A stretch of 12,796 nt of DNA from Verrucomicrobiota bacterium (GTDB lineage Bacteria > Verrucomicrobiota > Kiritimatiellia > Kiritimatiellales > Tichowtungiaceae). The translations under genes and the position numbers were made by a program. Positions 6,764-12,796 of this stretch are shown here, one piece after another. Location: NCBI GenBank assembly GCA_030619095.1, contig JAUXCB010000011.1, positions 1-12,796 on the forward strand, written 5' to 3'. Under the pieces are notes generated by a model. That model made no database searches. It saw only the letters and a program-made list of their open reading frames with translations, and had not been told where the DNA came from. Position 1 is the stretch's first letter. Every line of letters begins with the position of its first letter.

Positions 6764-7867
6764 TTATTTATGTGGCTCCCTCCGGAACCGGTTGCGTTTC
6801 TCTTCGATGCTGTGCATCAGATTCTCAAAGGCCAAGGCAAAGGCCTCAACCCCTTCGTCCAGTAATTTTTGTGTGATTTCATCAAAATTCACCCCTTCGA
6901 TGGCGAGGCTGTTTATACGATCTTGCGCGCCAGCCAGATCTTTTTCAATGCGAAGAGCCGTTTTTCCATGATCCATATAGGAATCCAGTGTTGCCGGAGG
7001 AAGCGTGTTGACGGTATCGGAGCCGATCAATTCATCCACATAACATGTATTCGAATACGCCGGGTTTTTGGTTCCCGTACTGGCCCACAGCGGTCGTTGC
7101 CGTTTCGCTCCGGCCCGCGCCAGTTCCGTCCAGCGGTCGCTGTGAGTGATCGATTGAAAGCGGGCATAAGCAAGCCGGGCATTATCCACTGCGATCCGTC
7201 CCTGCAAATCGCTATGGCCCGCTTTCTGGAGTGCGGCATCCACCGCTGTATCCACCCGGCTGATGAACAGAGAAGCAACGGAAGCGATGCTGGAAATATC
7301 TCCGTTCAGAGCCAGCATTTTCTCAAGTCCGGCCAGATAGGCTTTCGCCGCAGCCTCATATTGACCCACTGAGAAAATGAGGGTGACGTTCACATTCACC
7401 CCGGAGGCAATCACCTCTTCAATGGCGAGAATGCCAGCGGGCGTGGCGGGAATTTTAATCAGGATATTTGGGCGATTGAGTTCAGCGAAAATCCGCCTCG
7501 CTTCACGAATGGTTTCCTCGCTGTTGTCGGCAAGAACCGGGCTGACCTCCAAGCTCACGTACCCGTCGAGACCGTCCGTCTGCTCATATAGCGGTCGGAA
7601 GAGATCGGCGGCCTGCCGGATATCCTCAAAAACAAGTGCCTCGTAAATATCTGTTGCGGAGGCTCCCTCACGGGTCAGCCGGCCAATATCCGCATCGTAA
7701 TCGTTGCTCTCAGCAATGGCTTTTTCAAAGATAGAAGGATTGGAGGTGACTCCGCGCACACCCTTTGCAATCAGCGTATGTAGGGAGCCATTCTGGATAA
7801 ATGATCGCTGGATATAATCAATCCAGATGGCTTGTCCCTGTTCTGCGAGTTTATGTAGTTTTGTCAT
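6764..7867 (-). CDS. tal: Transaldolase
   Basis: Cytoplasmic pentose-phosphate enzyme that moves a dihydroxyacetone unit between sugar phosphates (sedoheptulose 7-phosphate and glyceraldehyde 3-phosphate to erythrose 4-phosphate and fructose 6-phosphate). The 367-residue length fits the longer transaldolase subfamily seen in actinobacteria and cyanobacteria. The Schiff-base lysine is in NILIKIPAT (Lys138). Other family motifs are GVTSNPSIFEKA near 39, YVSLEVSP near 103 and the C-terminal LWASTGTKNP. AGGAGG (7880-7875) is seven bases before the ATG at 7867. It begins the redox cluster, with thioredoxin 10 bases downstream. The grouping may reflect NADPH supply for thiol reduction, which is inference. 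Confidence 0.95.
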   Translation of the reverse strand: MTKLHKLAEQGQAIWIDYIQRSFIQNGSLHTLIAKGVRGVTSNPSIFEKAIAESNDYDADIGRLTREGASATDIYEALVFEDIRQAADLFRPLYEQTDGLDGYVSLEVSPVLADNSEETIREARRIFAELNRPNILIKIPATPAGILAIEEVIASGVNVNVTLIFSVGQYEAAAKAYLAGLEKMLALNGDISSIASVASLFISRVDTAVDAALQKAGHSDLQGRIAVDNARLAYARFQSITHSDRWTELARAGAKRQRPLWASTGTKNPAYSNTCYVDELIGSDTVNTLPPATLDSYMDHGKTALRIEKDLAGAQDRINSLAIEGVNFDEITQKLLDEGVEAFALAFENLMHSIEEKRNRFRREPHK

Positions 7868-7923
7868 GGATTTCCCTCCTGCACAAGGTAGTCGAAAGAA
7901 AGGTGATTTCCTTACACTATTTT

Positions 7924-7941
7924 TGTTTTCTTTTGAAAACA
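7924..7941. repeat. AT-rich inverted repeat between anti-sigma gene and tal
   Basis: TGTTTTC (7924-7930) and GAAAACA (7935-7941) form a perfect 7-bp stem with a four-base loop in the 106-base gap. There is no T-run after it on the minus strand, so it is not a convincing terminator; it could be an operator or chance. Confidence 0.3.
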
Positions 7942-7973
7942 GAGCACTGGCTTAGGAAAAGGGCTGTGAAATT

Positions 7974-8231
7974 TTATTCATTCGCGGTCGTCAGTGCCTT
8001 TTTGATGCGCTCACTCGCCCCTTTAGAAAGGTGGATGTCAGAAAATGCGGTGGGAGCCATAGAAGGATCTTGCACGCGGAGAATGGTTCGGAGGGCAACC
8101 GTCTGTCTGCGATATCTGCGACACATCCGGCACATCATCAGGTGCAGGCGAACCTCCACCCTCAGATGAAGCGGAAGCTTCCGGTCAAGCGACTCCGATA
8201 CCCATTTTGAAATTTCCCTGCAGGTCAACAT
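7974..8231 (-). CDS. Zinc-binding anti-sigma factor (ZAS type)
   Basis: Small soluble protein (85 residues from the ATG at 8231; a GTG at 8234 would add one) predicted to bind and silence the ECF sigma factor encoded just upstream. Counting from the ATG it has Cys4, His30, Cys34 and Cys37, that is C-x25-H-x3-C-x2-C, the spacing seen in RsrA-type zinc anti-sigma factors. No membrane segment is visible, so it should act in the cytoplasm. The ATG overlaps the sigma stop as TGATG, indicating translational coupling. In the known ZAS family, oxidation of the cysteines can release zinc and the sigma factor; whether this one senses redox is not shown here. Confidence 0.85.
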   Translation of the reverse strand: MLTCREISKWVSESLDRKLPLHLRVEVRLHLMMCRMCRRYRRQTVALRTILRVQDPSMAPTAFSDIHLSKGASERIKKALTTANE

Positions 8232-8818
8232 CACTCGCCCCTTCTGTCTGGATCACTGAACCAGTTTTTATTCAGACAATTCTGAAGCCGGGTCCGCGCT
8301 CGATAGAGCACGACCCATAGGTTGGTCGGGGTAATAGCCAAAACCTTACAGATTTCTTCGCTGCTTTGATCCTCCATCTCACGCAGGAAGAAGGCATCCC
8401 TCAGACGCTTCGGCAGATTGGAGAGGCAACGTTGGAGCACGGCGCGGAACTCCTTCCGCTCAAGAATCTTTTCCGGATGCACCTGCCACTCCAGCGGGCC
8501 GGTTCGCCAGCGACCTGCTGGATCAAAAAGAAGATCCGCATCCGACGGAAGGTCGTCGATCTCCTCGGCGGGGCGCTCGCGGCTCTCTTTGCGAACCAGA
8601 TCCACGATCTTGTGTTTCAGAATTCCGATCAGCCACGTCCGCTCCGGGGAGCGGCCCGAAAATTGTTTCCGGGCCTTCAATGCGGCCAGAAACGTTTCCT
8701 GAACCACGTCTTCAGCGGCGGATGGATTTTGAAGACGACTCAGCGCAAAGCGGTAGAGCGCGTCCCCGTGCTCATCCACCCACTGCTCGGGGCTCGACAG
8801 TTGTTGCGAAGTACTCAT
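8231..8818 (-). CDS. ECF-type RNA polymerase sigma factor
   Basis: Extracytoplasmic-function sigma factor that directs RNA polymerase to a stress regulon. The 195 residues have region 2 at about 15-80 (ALYRFALSRL, AEDVVQETFLAAL, ERTWLIGILKHKIVDLVRK) and region 4 at about 124-182 (NLPKRLRDAFFLREMEDQS, then the helix-turn-helix EEICKVLAITPTNLWVVLYRAR). A linker of about 40 residues rich in Asp, Glu and Pro separates them. The start at 8818 has only a distant AGG, so the ribosome binding site is weak. The overlapping anti-sigma gene follows. The redox cluster begins a little over 360 bases downstream of the sigma stop, making it a candidate target, and autoregulation is usual in such pairs. Confidence 0.95.
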   Translation of the reverse strand: MSTSQQLSSPEQWVDEHGDALYRFALSRLQNPSAAEDVVQETFLAALKARKQFSGRSPERTWLIGILKHKIVDLVRKESRERPAEEIDDLPSDADLLFDPAGRWRTGPLEWQVHPEKILERKEFRAVLQRCLSNLPKRLRDAFFLREMEDQSSEEICKVLAITPTNLWVVLYRARTRLQNCLNKNWFSDPDRRGE

Positions 8819-8894
8819 GAGTTGCTGAAAGCCTAACCAAAAGAGTCACCGATGACAACTCGAACCCCGTACTGGTTTTATGAAACCCCTGTCT

Positions 8895-10178
8895 TTATCC
8901 CTTGCCGAGCTCGTCCGCTTTGCCGAGAGCATATTTGGCAAGGATCGGGCCGATAATTTCGAAGACGAGACAGGTGGCGGTGATGGTGGTGATCACTTTG
9001 ACTCCGATGCGCGACCCGTGCGACACACCGTCAACCACTTCCCCGAGCCCGGCGAATTCCTGACCGACAATCAGCGCGAGCCCGATAGCGACCCCGGCCT
9101 GCGAGAGAATCCCCAGACCGACATACTTTTTGATTTTCTCTTCAACCTGTCCAATGGTGGCTCCGAGGCGCGCACCGCCGATCAGTCCGCCCGAGCGACC
9201 GAGGATGTAGACGATACCGAGGAGTCCGAGGCTCGGAAGCGCGGCCAGGTGCAGGTGCGAGCCGGCCAGGCAGAAGAAAAGCACAAAGATGAGCGGCATA
9301 ATTTCGAGCAGCGGCGCGGTGACCTTGTGGACCAGTGCTTCGCGACGGGTATTCACAAGAACAAATCCGAGCACCATATTTGTGAGAATCAGAGAGAGAT
9401 GCCACATCATCGAAAGCCCGGTTCCCAGCATAACCACCCCGAAGACGATAATGAGCATATCGCGCGAGTTTTTGATAAAACGCACCAGCTGGCAAAAGAG
9501 GAAACCGAGCACGGTGCCAACGACGATACTGAGAAGGATTTCAATCGTCGGGGCCTTGAGCATCTGAAAAAATCCTTCGGAGATATGTCCGGGGGCTTCG
9601 GCCAGTAGCAGGCTTTTTGAAACCGCGGCGGCAAAGCCGAAAATGATGATCGCCAGCCCGTCATCGAAGCCGACGACCGCATAAAGTGCCTGTGTGAGAC
9701 TGCCCTTCGCCTTGTATTCCTGAATGATCGCGACGGTTCCGGCGGGCGCACTGGCCGGGGCCATAGAACCAAAGATCAGCGCCATCGGCAGGTCACGTGT
9801 TACGGCATAAACCAAGCCGGTCACTACAAAAAAGGCAGCAAACGATTCAACAAAAATAATCCATACGATTCCGCTCCCAAGCCGCTTGAGCGATTTCATG
9901 CTGAGCTCGGAGCCGATACTGAACGCCACAAAGCCGAGGGCCACCTGCGTGATGAACGAGAGGCTGTTTTGAATCGGCTCGGTAAACACCTCCAGCCCAA
10001 AATGCTTAAAAGAGGGGCCGAAGAGTGCCCCAACCAGCATGTAGCCGATCAACGATGGCAGGGGGGTCTTTTTGATCAGCTTGCCGGCATAAAAGCAGAC
10101 AATCAGCATGGCGCCAACCAGCGTGAAGAGCTGAGGGAGTCCCGTAGCGGCTGCATGTTCAATTCCAGGTGCAGACAT
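8895..10178 (-). CDS. Cation:proton antiporter, CPA2 family
   Basis: Inner-membrane antiporter of the KefB/NapA-like CPA2 family, exchanging Na+ or K+ for protons. The 427 residues are hydrophobic with about 12-13 predicted membrane segments. Family-type motifs include LPSLIGYMLVGALFGP near 40-55, GFVAFSIGSEL near 82-92, and the paired aspartates of GFDDGLAIIIFG (172-173), which suggest an electrogenic NapA/NhaA-like transport site. There is no C-terminal NAD-binding (RCK/TrkA-N) domain, unlike KefB/KefC, so regulation probably comes from other proteins; two EIIA-like proteins are encoded directly upstream. AGGA lies seven bases before the ATG at 10178. The 122-base gap to the upstream gene holds a repeat. 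Confidence 0.93.
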   Translation of the reverse strand: MSAPGIEHAAATGLPQLFTLVGAMLIVCFYAGKLIKKTPLPSLIGYMLVGALFGPSFKHFGLEVFTEPIQNSLSFITQVALGFVAFSIGSELSMKSLKRLGSGIVWIIFVESFAAFFVVTGLVYAVTRDLPMALIFGSMAPASAPAGTVAIIQEYKAKGSLTQALYAVVGFDDGLAIIIFGFAAAVSKSLLLAEAPGHISEGFFQMLKAPTIEILLSIVVGTVLGFLFCQLVRFIKNSRDMLIIVFGVVMLGTGLSMMWHLSLILTNMVLGFVLVNTRREALVHKVTAPLLEIMPLIFVLFFCLAGSHLHLAALPSLGLLGIVYILGRSGGLIGGARLGATIGQVEEKIKKYVGLGILSQAGVAIGLALIVGQEFAGLGEVVDGVSHGSRIGVKVITTITATCLVFEIIGPILAKYALGKADELGKG

Positions 10179-10202
10179 GATTTTTCCTAAGATTTGAATA
10201 AT

Positions 10203-10294
10203 GGAGTATTGGAAAGATGGAATAGCGGGATGGTGGATGCATGGAGATTTTTGAATGGTTCAGTATTCCAATACTCCCCTATTCCAATATTCCA
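10203..10294. repeat. Intergenic inverted and tandem repeat (TATTCCA family)
   Basis: GGAGTATTGGAA (10203-10214) is the exact reverse complement of 10266-10277. The right side also has three direct copies of TATTCCA at 10264, 10280 and 10288, with related TGGA words on the left. It fills the gap between the EIIA gene and the antiporter gene, where the transcript would fold into a hairpin. It may be a small repetitive element. Confidence 0.7.
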
Positions 10295-10300
10295 TGGCTG

Positions 10301-11113
10301 TTAAATATTCAGGCTTCCTGAGCAGTAAAACAGCTCCTGAATGGTAAGCAGAATATCACTGCGGTTATCGAGTGCGCCGGTGCTCTGCTCGATGCGGCGA
10401 ATCGTTTCGTTGGTATCTGCCTTATCGACCGTTGCAAGGATCACCTTGCAGAATTTTTCGGCCTTGTCGTTCCAGAAACCGGCAAACAGTGGCATTTTCT
10501 GCAGATAGTTTCCTGCGGGCTCCGACTCCGAAACCATCACGGTCGAAGCTTGAAACCCTTCGAAGACCTGTAAGACCTGATGAAACAGCTCTTCGTCCTG
10601 AATTTGAATTCGGAACAGGTTTTTGGTGTCGTGCTGTTTGGGATCTGCCTCGTCGCGAACGTGGCGCAGGAAATTTTCAGAAAGCACTTCAGCCGTTGGT
10701 GCCGCCAGCATTTCCCTTACATTCTCCGGAACGGTCAGCACCTGTGAAATGGCGGAAAGAATTTTGATGTGCTCATTCGAACTGTTCTTCGGAGCAACGA
10801 TAAAGACAAACAACTTCACCGGCTGATCGTCCATCGCGGCAAACTCCACCCCGCGGGGCACACTTAGAACACCCACCACAAACTCTTCAACGCCTTCCAG
10901 ACGGCAGTGAGGAATCGCAATTCCATTACCGAAACCGGTCGTGCCCAGTTTTTCGCGCGCCACAAACGCATTGAGTAAATCGGCCTCGGGAATGTCGGTC
11001 AGCAAGGGTGAGTTTTTCGCCAGCTTTGTAATGGCGGCCAACACCTCATTCCGGGATGAAAATCCACCCCCTGCCTGAATACATTCATTTCGTAAAACAT
11101 TAATTAATTTCAT
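10301..11113 (-). CDS. PTS EIIA (fructose/Ntr type) protein with PII-like C-terminal half
   Basis: Regulatory phosphotransferase protein. Residues about 1-150 form an EIIA domain of the fructose/PtsN family, with the phospho-accepting histidine in GIAIPHCRLE (His69) and the segment DQPVKLFVFIVAPKNSSNEH. Residues about 165-270 form a second domain whose pattern (LFRIQIQDEELFHQVLQVFE, then KVILATVDK and a final strand) resembles PII-like ligand-binding folds; this part is assigned by general resemblance only. GGAGG precedes the ATG at 11113 at good spacing. The gene sits 29 bases after the HTH-EIIA gene and before the antiporter, which suggests it controls ion transport according to phosphorylation state or a bound ligand. 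No EI, HPr or sugar-specific EIIB/EIIC is in the window. Confidence 0.88.
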   Translation of the reverse strand: MKLINVLRNECIQAGGGFSSRNEVLAAITKLAKNSPLLTDIPEADLLNAFVAREKLGTTGFGNGIAIPHCRLEGVEEFVVGVLSVPRGVEFAAMDDQPVKLFVFIVAPKNSSNEHIKILSAISQVLTVPENVREMLAAPTAEVLSENFLRHVRDEADPKQHDTKNLFRIQIQDEELFHQVLQVFEGFQASTVMVSESEPAGNYLQKMPLFAGFWNDKAEKFCKVILATVDKADTNETIRRIEQSTGALDNRSDILLTIQELFYCSGSLNI

Positions 11114-11142
11114 ATTTTTTCCTCCGCGGGATTCAACCCAAC

Positions 11143-11796
11143 TCAGGCCATTTCAGCAGTAAACAGTGTAAGCGCAGACACGGCATCTGGCGATGCAATC
11201 AACGCCTTGCGAACCGACTCCCCTCTCAAGCGAGAGCTCAGCACCGAAAGCGTACGAATATATTCCGGATGCTGGGAGCTTCCGGCCGCAACCATACAAA
11301 TAATTTGAACCGGCACCTCATCGAGGGATTGATAATCGGCCAATGGTTTGCGGGCAATTCCAAGAGCCATCACAATATCCTTTACGGAAGGCAACCGCAC
11401 ATGCGGCACGCCAATTCCAAAGCCAATTCCCGTGCTCATCAGTTCTTCCCGACGAAAAATGGCCTCCGAGAGTTCCGCTTCATCGGGAACCATCGGTGAT
11501 GTGGCCAATGCGGCGCATAGTGTCTGGAGCGCATTTTCTTTTCCGCAGTCCTCGAGAAAAACAACACGCTCCGGAGAAAGAATTTTGGAAAGAAGCCCCT
11601 CACCTTGAAAAACAGACGTAGCCGGAGCGCCGAGTTGCTGGTTGACCCAACCTTCAATATCCGACCGCTTAAAACGCCAGGTCGTCCCCAGTTTGCCACA
11701 AGGAAGCTGCCCCTTCTTCGCCCAGTCATAAACCGTACGTTCCGAGACCCGAAGATACTCCGCAACCTCTTCAATTGTCATGATTTCATGATTCAT
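11143..11796 (-). CDS. HTH (excisionase/MerR-type) DNA-binding domain fused to PTS EIIA domain
   Basis: Predicted regulator of 217 residues. Residues about 6-55 match the excisionase-type helix-turn-helix of the MerR superfamily (MTIEEVAEYLRVSERTVYDW, then GKLGTTWRFKRSDIEGWV). Residues about 68-215 are an EIIA domain of the fructose/Ntr class with the phospho-histidine in GFGIGVPHVRLP (His132). Phosphorylation may alter DNA binding, or the protein may act on the antiporter encoded downstream. The frame stays open to 12051, but that extension has no family features, is rich in Leu, Arg and Ser, and crosses repeat DNA. The ATG at 11796 has AGGGG (11805-11801) four bases upstream and starts right before the HTH, so I chose it. 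It begins the HTH-EIIA, EIIA-PII and antiporter set. Confidence 0.9.
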   Translation of the reverse strand: MNHEIMTIEEVAEYLRVSERTVYDWAKKGQLPCGKLGTTWRFKRSDIEGWVNQQLGAPATSVFQGEGLLSKILSPERVVFLEDCGKENALQTLCAALATSPMVPDEAELSEAIFRREELMSTGIGFGIGVPHVRLPSVKDIVMALGIARKPLADYQSLDEVPVQIICMVAAGSSQHPEYIRTLSVLSSRLRGESVRKALIASPDAVSALTLFTAEMA

Positions 11797-11804
11797 AAAA
11801 CCCC

Positions 11805-11859
11805 TGTGCTTGCTAACAAACCGCAAGATATGCGAAATCTGCAACGATCTGCAAGCACA
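11805..11859 (-). promoter_or_regulatory. Leader with phased GCAA-type repeats and 9-bp inverted repeat
   Basis: On the plus strand the words GCAAG, GCGAA, GCAAC and GCAAG begin at 11823, 11832, 11841 and 11851, spaced 9, 9 and 10 bases, close to one helical turn; ATCTGCAA occurs twice. Outside them TGTGCTTGC (11805-11813) pairs with GCAAGCACA (11851-11859), and the stem abuts the Shine-Dalgarno AGGGG of the HTH-EIIA gene. This could be an operator for the encoded HTH protein or an RNA structure that hides the ribosome binding site. Confidence 0.4.
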
Positions 11860-11960
11860 AAAGTTTAAGTAAATTTGACTATGAATGCAGACAAATCTAC
11901 ACAATTGGAGAGGGAGGGTACGATCTCCGAGCGCGCTTGCGGTGCAGGAGCTGTTTTTTG

Positions 11961-12044
11961 ACCGGATCAACAGGATATACAGGATGCGATTCAAAAGAAG
12001 CGACCAAAGGGAGCGGGCGAGACGAATTAACAGAATATTCAGCG
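11961..12044. repeat. Degenerate direct repeat of the AACAGGATATACAGG family
   Basis: ATCAACAGGATATACAG near 11966 recurs as ATTAACAGAATATTCAG near 12026, exactly 60 bases later, with 16 of 24 aligned bases identical over 11961-11984 and 12021-12044. Similar CAGGAT words are a common type of intergenic repeat in environmental bacteria; here they look decayed. Confidence 0.5.
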
Positions 12045-12121
12045 GCTTCAAAATAAAAATTTTAGTTCATGGGACTGGTACATTTTGTTGCCATCTCGTC
12101 CCCTTCGTCTAATTAACAAAA

Positions 12122-12167
12122 AAAAAGGGGGTCCTATGAAACGATGTTTATGCATTGTCCCCTTTTT
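12122..12167. repeat. Hairpin AAAAAGGGG / CCCCTTTTT (GTCCCC-type palindrome)
   Basis: AAAAAGGGG (12122-12130) is perfectly complementary to CCCCTTTTT (12159-12167) around a 28-base loop. Read on either strand it ends in a T-run, so it could act as a bidirectional terminator. The ATTGTCCCCTTTTT word resembles repeats often seen with REP-associated transposases, but no transposase gene is present in this window. Confidence 0.6.
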
Positions 12168-12230
12168 CATGACAGCGGGAATTTAGCAGACGGAAAACAC
12201 GCCAGCAAGAAAAACATTAATTCATAGGAC
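12131..12230. repeat. 10-bp inverted repeat GTCCTATGAA / TTCATAGGAC
   Basis: GTCCTATGAA (12131-12140) and TTCATAGGAC (12221-12230) are exact reverse complements 80 bases apart. A third, imperfect copy (TTCATGGGAC, 12064-12073) lies to the left in the same orientation as the right arm. The right arm directly adjoins the 3' end of the intron-like element. Confidence 0.65.
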
Positions 12231-12233
12231 TCC

Positions 12234-12264
12234 GGGTAGAGCCGCCCGTTTCCGGGCGGCACCC
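12234..12264 (-). ncRNA. Domain VI-like hairpin with GAAA tetraloop and branch-point candidate
   Basis: GCCGCCCG-GAAA-CGGGCGGC (minus strand, 12260-12241) is a perfect 8-bp stem closed by a GNRA tetraloop, extended by GGG/CCC pairs below an unpaired TCTA. The A at 12237 lies 7-8 bases before the likely 3' splice point near 12230 and could be the branch point. Confidence 0.5.
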
Positions 12265-12269
12265 CCACA

Positions 12270-12302
12270 GATCCGGACGAGCGCAATTAACGCATCCGGT
12301 TC
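12270..12302 (-). ncRNA. Domain V-like hairpin of the group II intron element
   Basis: On the minus strand GAACCGGA pairs with TCCGGATC as the lower stem, apart from an A-A mismatch at the third position, where active introns have the G of the AGC triad. The upper part is TGCG...GCGC with a TTAA-containing loop and a two-base bulge before the lower 3' strand. The triad change and a weak closing pair raise doubt about catalytic activity. Confidence 0.45.
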
Positions 12303-12796
12303 CTCGGTAGTATGTACCAAGCCCCTTTCGACACTTGCCCGACGACGACCGCGTATGGTGTTTCTCTGCATGCTTTCGTCGCTTATGTAGTGTATCTGCA
12401 TCCCGTCCATGTTCCTGCGGCTCTCTGTCCGCTCCATGCGTTCTCCAGATACTTCATACTCCGACCGCTTATCCCCTTGGCTACTCACAGGCTTCCTCCG
12501 GAAAAGGTTTCCCTGCTTTCAAACGCTACTATGAGGCGGTTAAGACTGCCTGTATCCGATCCCGACCGATTCGTTTCTAGCTTACCGATCAGCACCCTGC
12601 CCGTTCCTGAAGGTTCGATAGCCGCCACGGCAGGAACTCCGTATACGACACAGGACGTTGTGTTCCGGCTCCGCCCGACTCCGGTTATTTTATGGACAAG
12701 GAGACACAGGCTCTCCCAAGTTCCCAGGACATCCACACGCTCCTTTGCCCCGCTCGCGGATACCGGTCGAGCCGCATTGCACTTGGTCGAGTTCGC

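Larger units (their letters stand above)
11797..12230. other. Gene-free region holding the HTH-EIIA leader and decayed repeats
   Basis: No frame here has protein-like features. From left to right it contains the phased repeat leader, the CAGGAT repeat pair, TTAGTTCATGGGACT (12061-12075), the A/G-C/T hairpin at 12122-12167 and the GTCCTATGAA inverted pair. It reads as intergenic DNA built up from small palindromic elements. Confidence 0.6.
12231..12796 (-). mobile_element. Group II intron-like element without reverse transcriptase ORF, 5' end at or just past the right edge
   Basis: Read on the minus strand, the element ends with a domain V-like 33-base hairpin (12302-12270) and a domain VI-like hairpin (12264-12234). 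The visible 5' end begins GCGAACTCG at the window edge; if the two preceding bases are GT, this would be the GTGCG start typical of group II introns. CATAGTAGCG (near 12532) resembles a domain III segment. Only about 570 bases would separate the two ends, and no RT motifs (such as YADD) are encoded, so it would be an ORF-less intron. The assignment rests on recalled sequence patterns and hand folding. Two minus frames here (12222-12488 and 12485-12736) are most likely by-products of structured RNA. Confidence 0.5.

Noticed and set aside
8819..8894. ECF-type autoregulatory promoter before the sigma gene
   Set aside because: GTGACTCTTTTG (8849-8838) resembles some ECF -35 regions, but the matching -10 would overlap the start codon, so I could not place a consistent promoter.
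8880..9608. 242-codon plus-strand frame
   Set aside because: Antisense of the antiporter gene; its product is an unusual mix rich in Asp, Glu, His and Arg, as expected from a mirror of membrane-protein codons.
11797..12051. 85-residue N-terminal extension of the HTH-EIIA frame
   Set aside because: No family match, crosses the phased repeats and CAGGAT repeat, and the ATG at 11796 has its own good AGGGG site directly before the HTH domain.
12222..12736. Two short minus-strand frames (88 and 83 codons) near the right edge
   Set aside because: They overlie the intron-like hairpins; their products lack RT, maturase or HNH motifs, so they are better explained by structured RNA.

Overview
All protein genes that can be supported lie on the minus strand, so transcription runs from right to left. 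The genes point to a Gram-negative, rod-shaped bacterium: MreBCD with PBP2, a DsbD-type inner-membrane thiol reductase, and an exported thioredoxin. The gene mix and the small AT-rich palindromic repeats (ACGAAT family, CAGGAT family, GTCCCC/GTCCTATGAA family) would suit a member of the Planctomycetota-Verrucomicrobiota-Kiritimatiellota group. That placement is an impression from the sequence, not a proven one.

Left part (1-4020): a compact elongasome operon, mreB > mreC > mreD > mrdA. mreC/mreD and mreD/mrdA overlap by an ATGA. The PBP2 gene runs off the left edge before its KTG motif.

Middle (4021-7867): a spacer with a plus-strand terminator-like hairpin and a perfect 23-bp inverted repeat, then a redox cluster read as transaldolase > exported CGWC thioredoxin > dsbD > tiny secreted cysteine-rich protein, with gaps of only 10-21 bases. 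The last two genes are both interrupted. dsbD has an in-frame TAA after its first predicted CcdA-domain membrane segment, with a Shine-Dalgarno-like AAGGA and an ATG right after it. The cysteine-rich gene carries its signal peptide in one frame and a 52-residue, 10-cysteine repeat protein in another, so it does not appear as a single ORF. This DsbD/cysteine-rich pair is the most unusual thing in the window.

Next (7974-8818): an ECF sigma factor and a small zinc-binding anti-sigma factor whose Cys/His spacing is that of redox-sensing ZAS proteins. They lie directly upstream of the redox cluster, so they may control it.

Right part (8895-11796): an HTH-EIIA fusion, an EIIA with a PII-like tail, and a CPA2 cation:proton antiporter. 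This looks like an ion-transport module controlled by phosphorylation or ligand binding. The leader of the first gene carries phased GCAA-type repeats and an inverted repeat beside the ribosome binding site.

Far right (11797-12796): no credible protein gene. It holds degenerate intergenic repeats and, at the edge, a minus-strand element with domain V- and VI-like hairpins of a group II intron and no reverse transcriptase ORF in the visible part.
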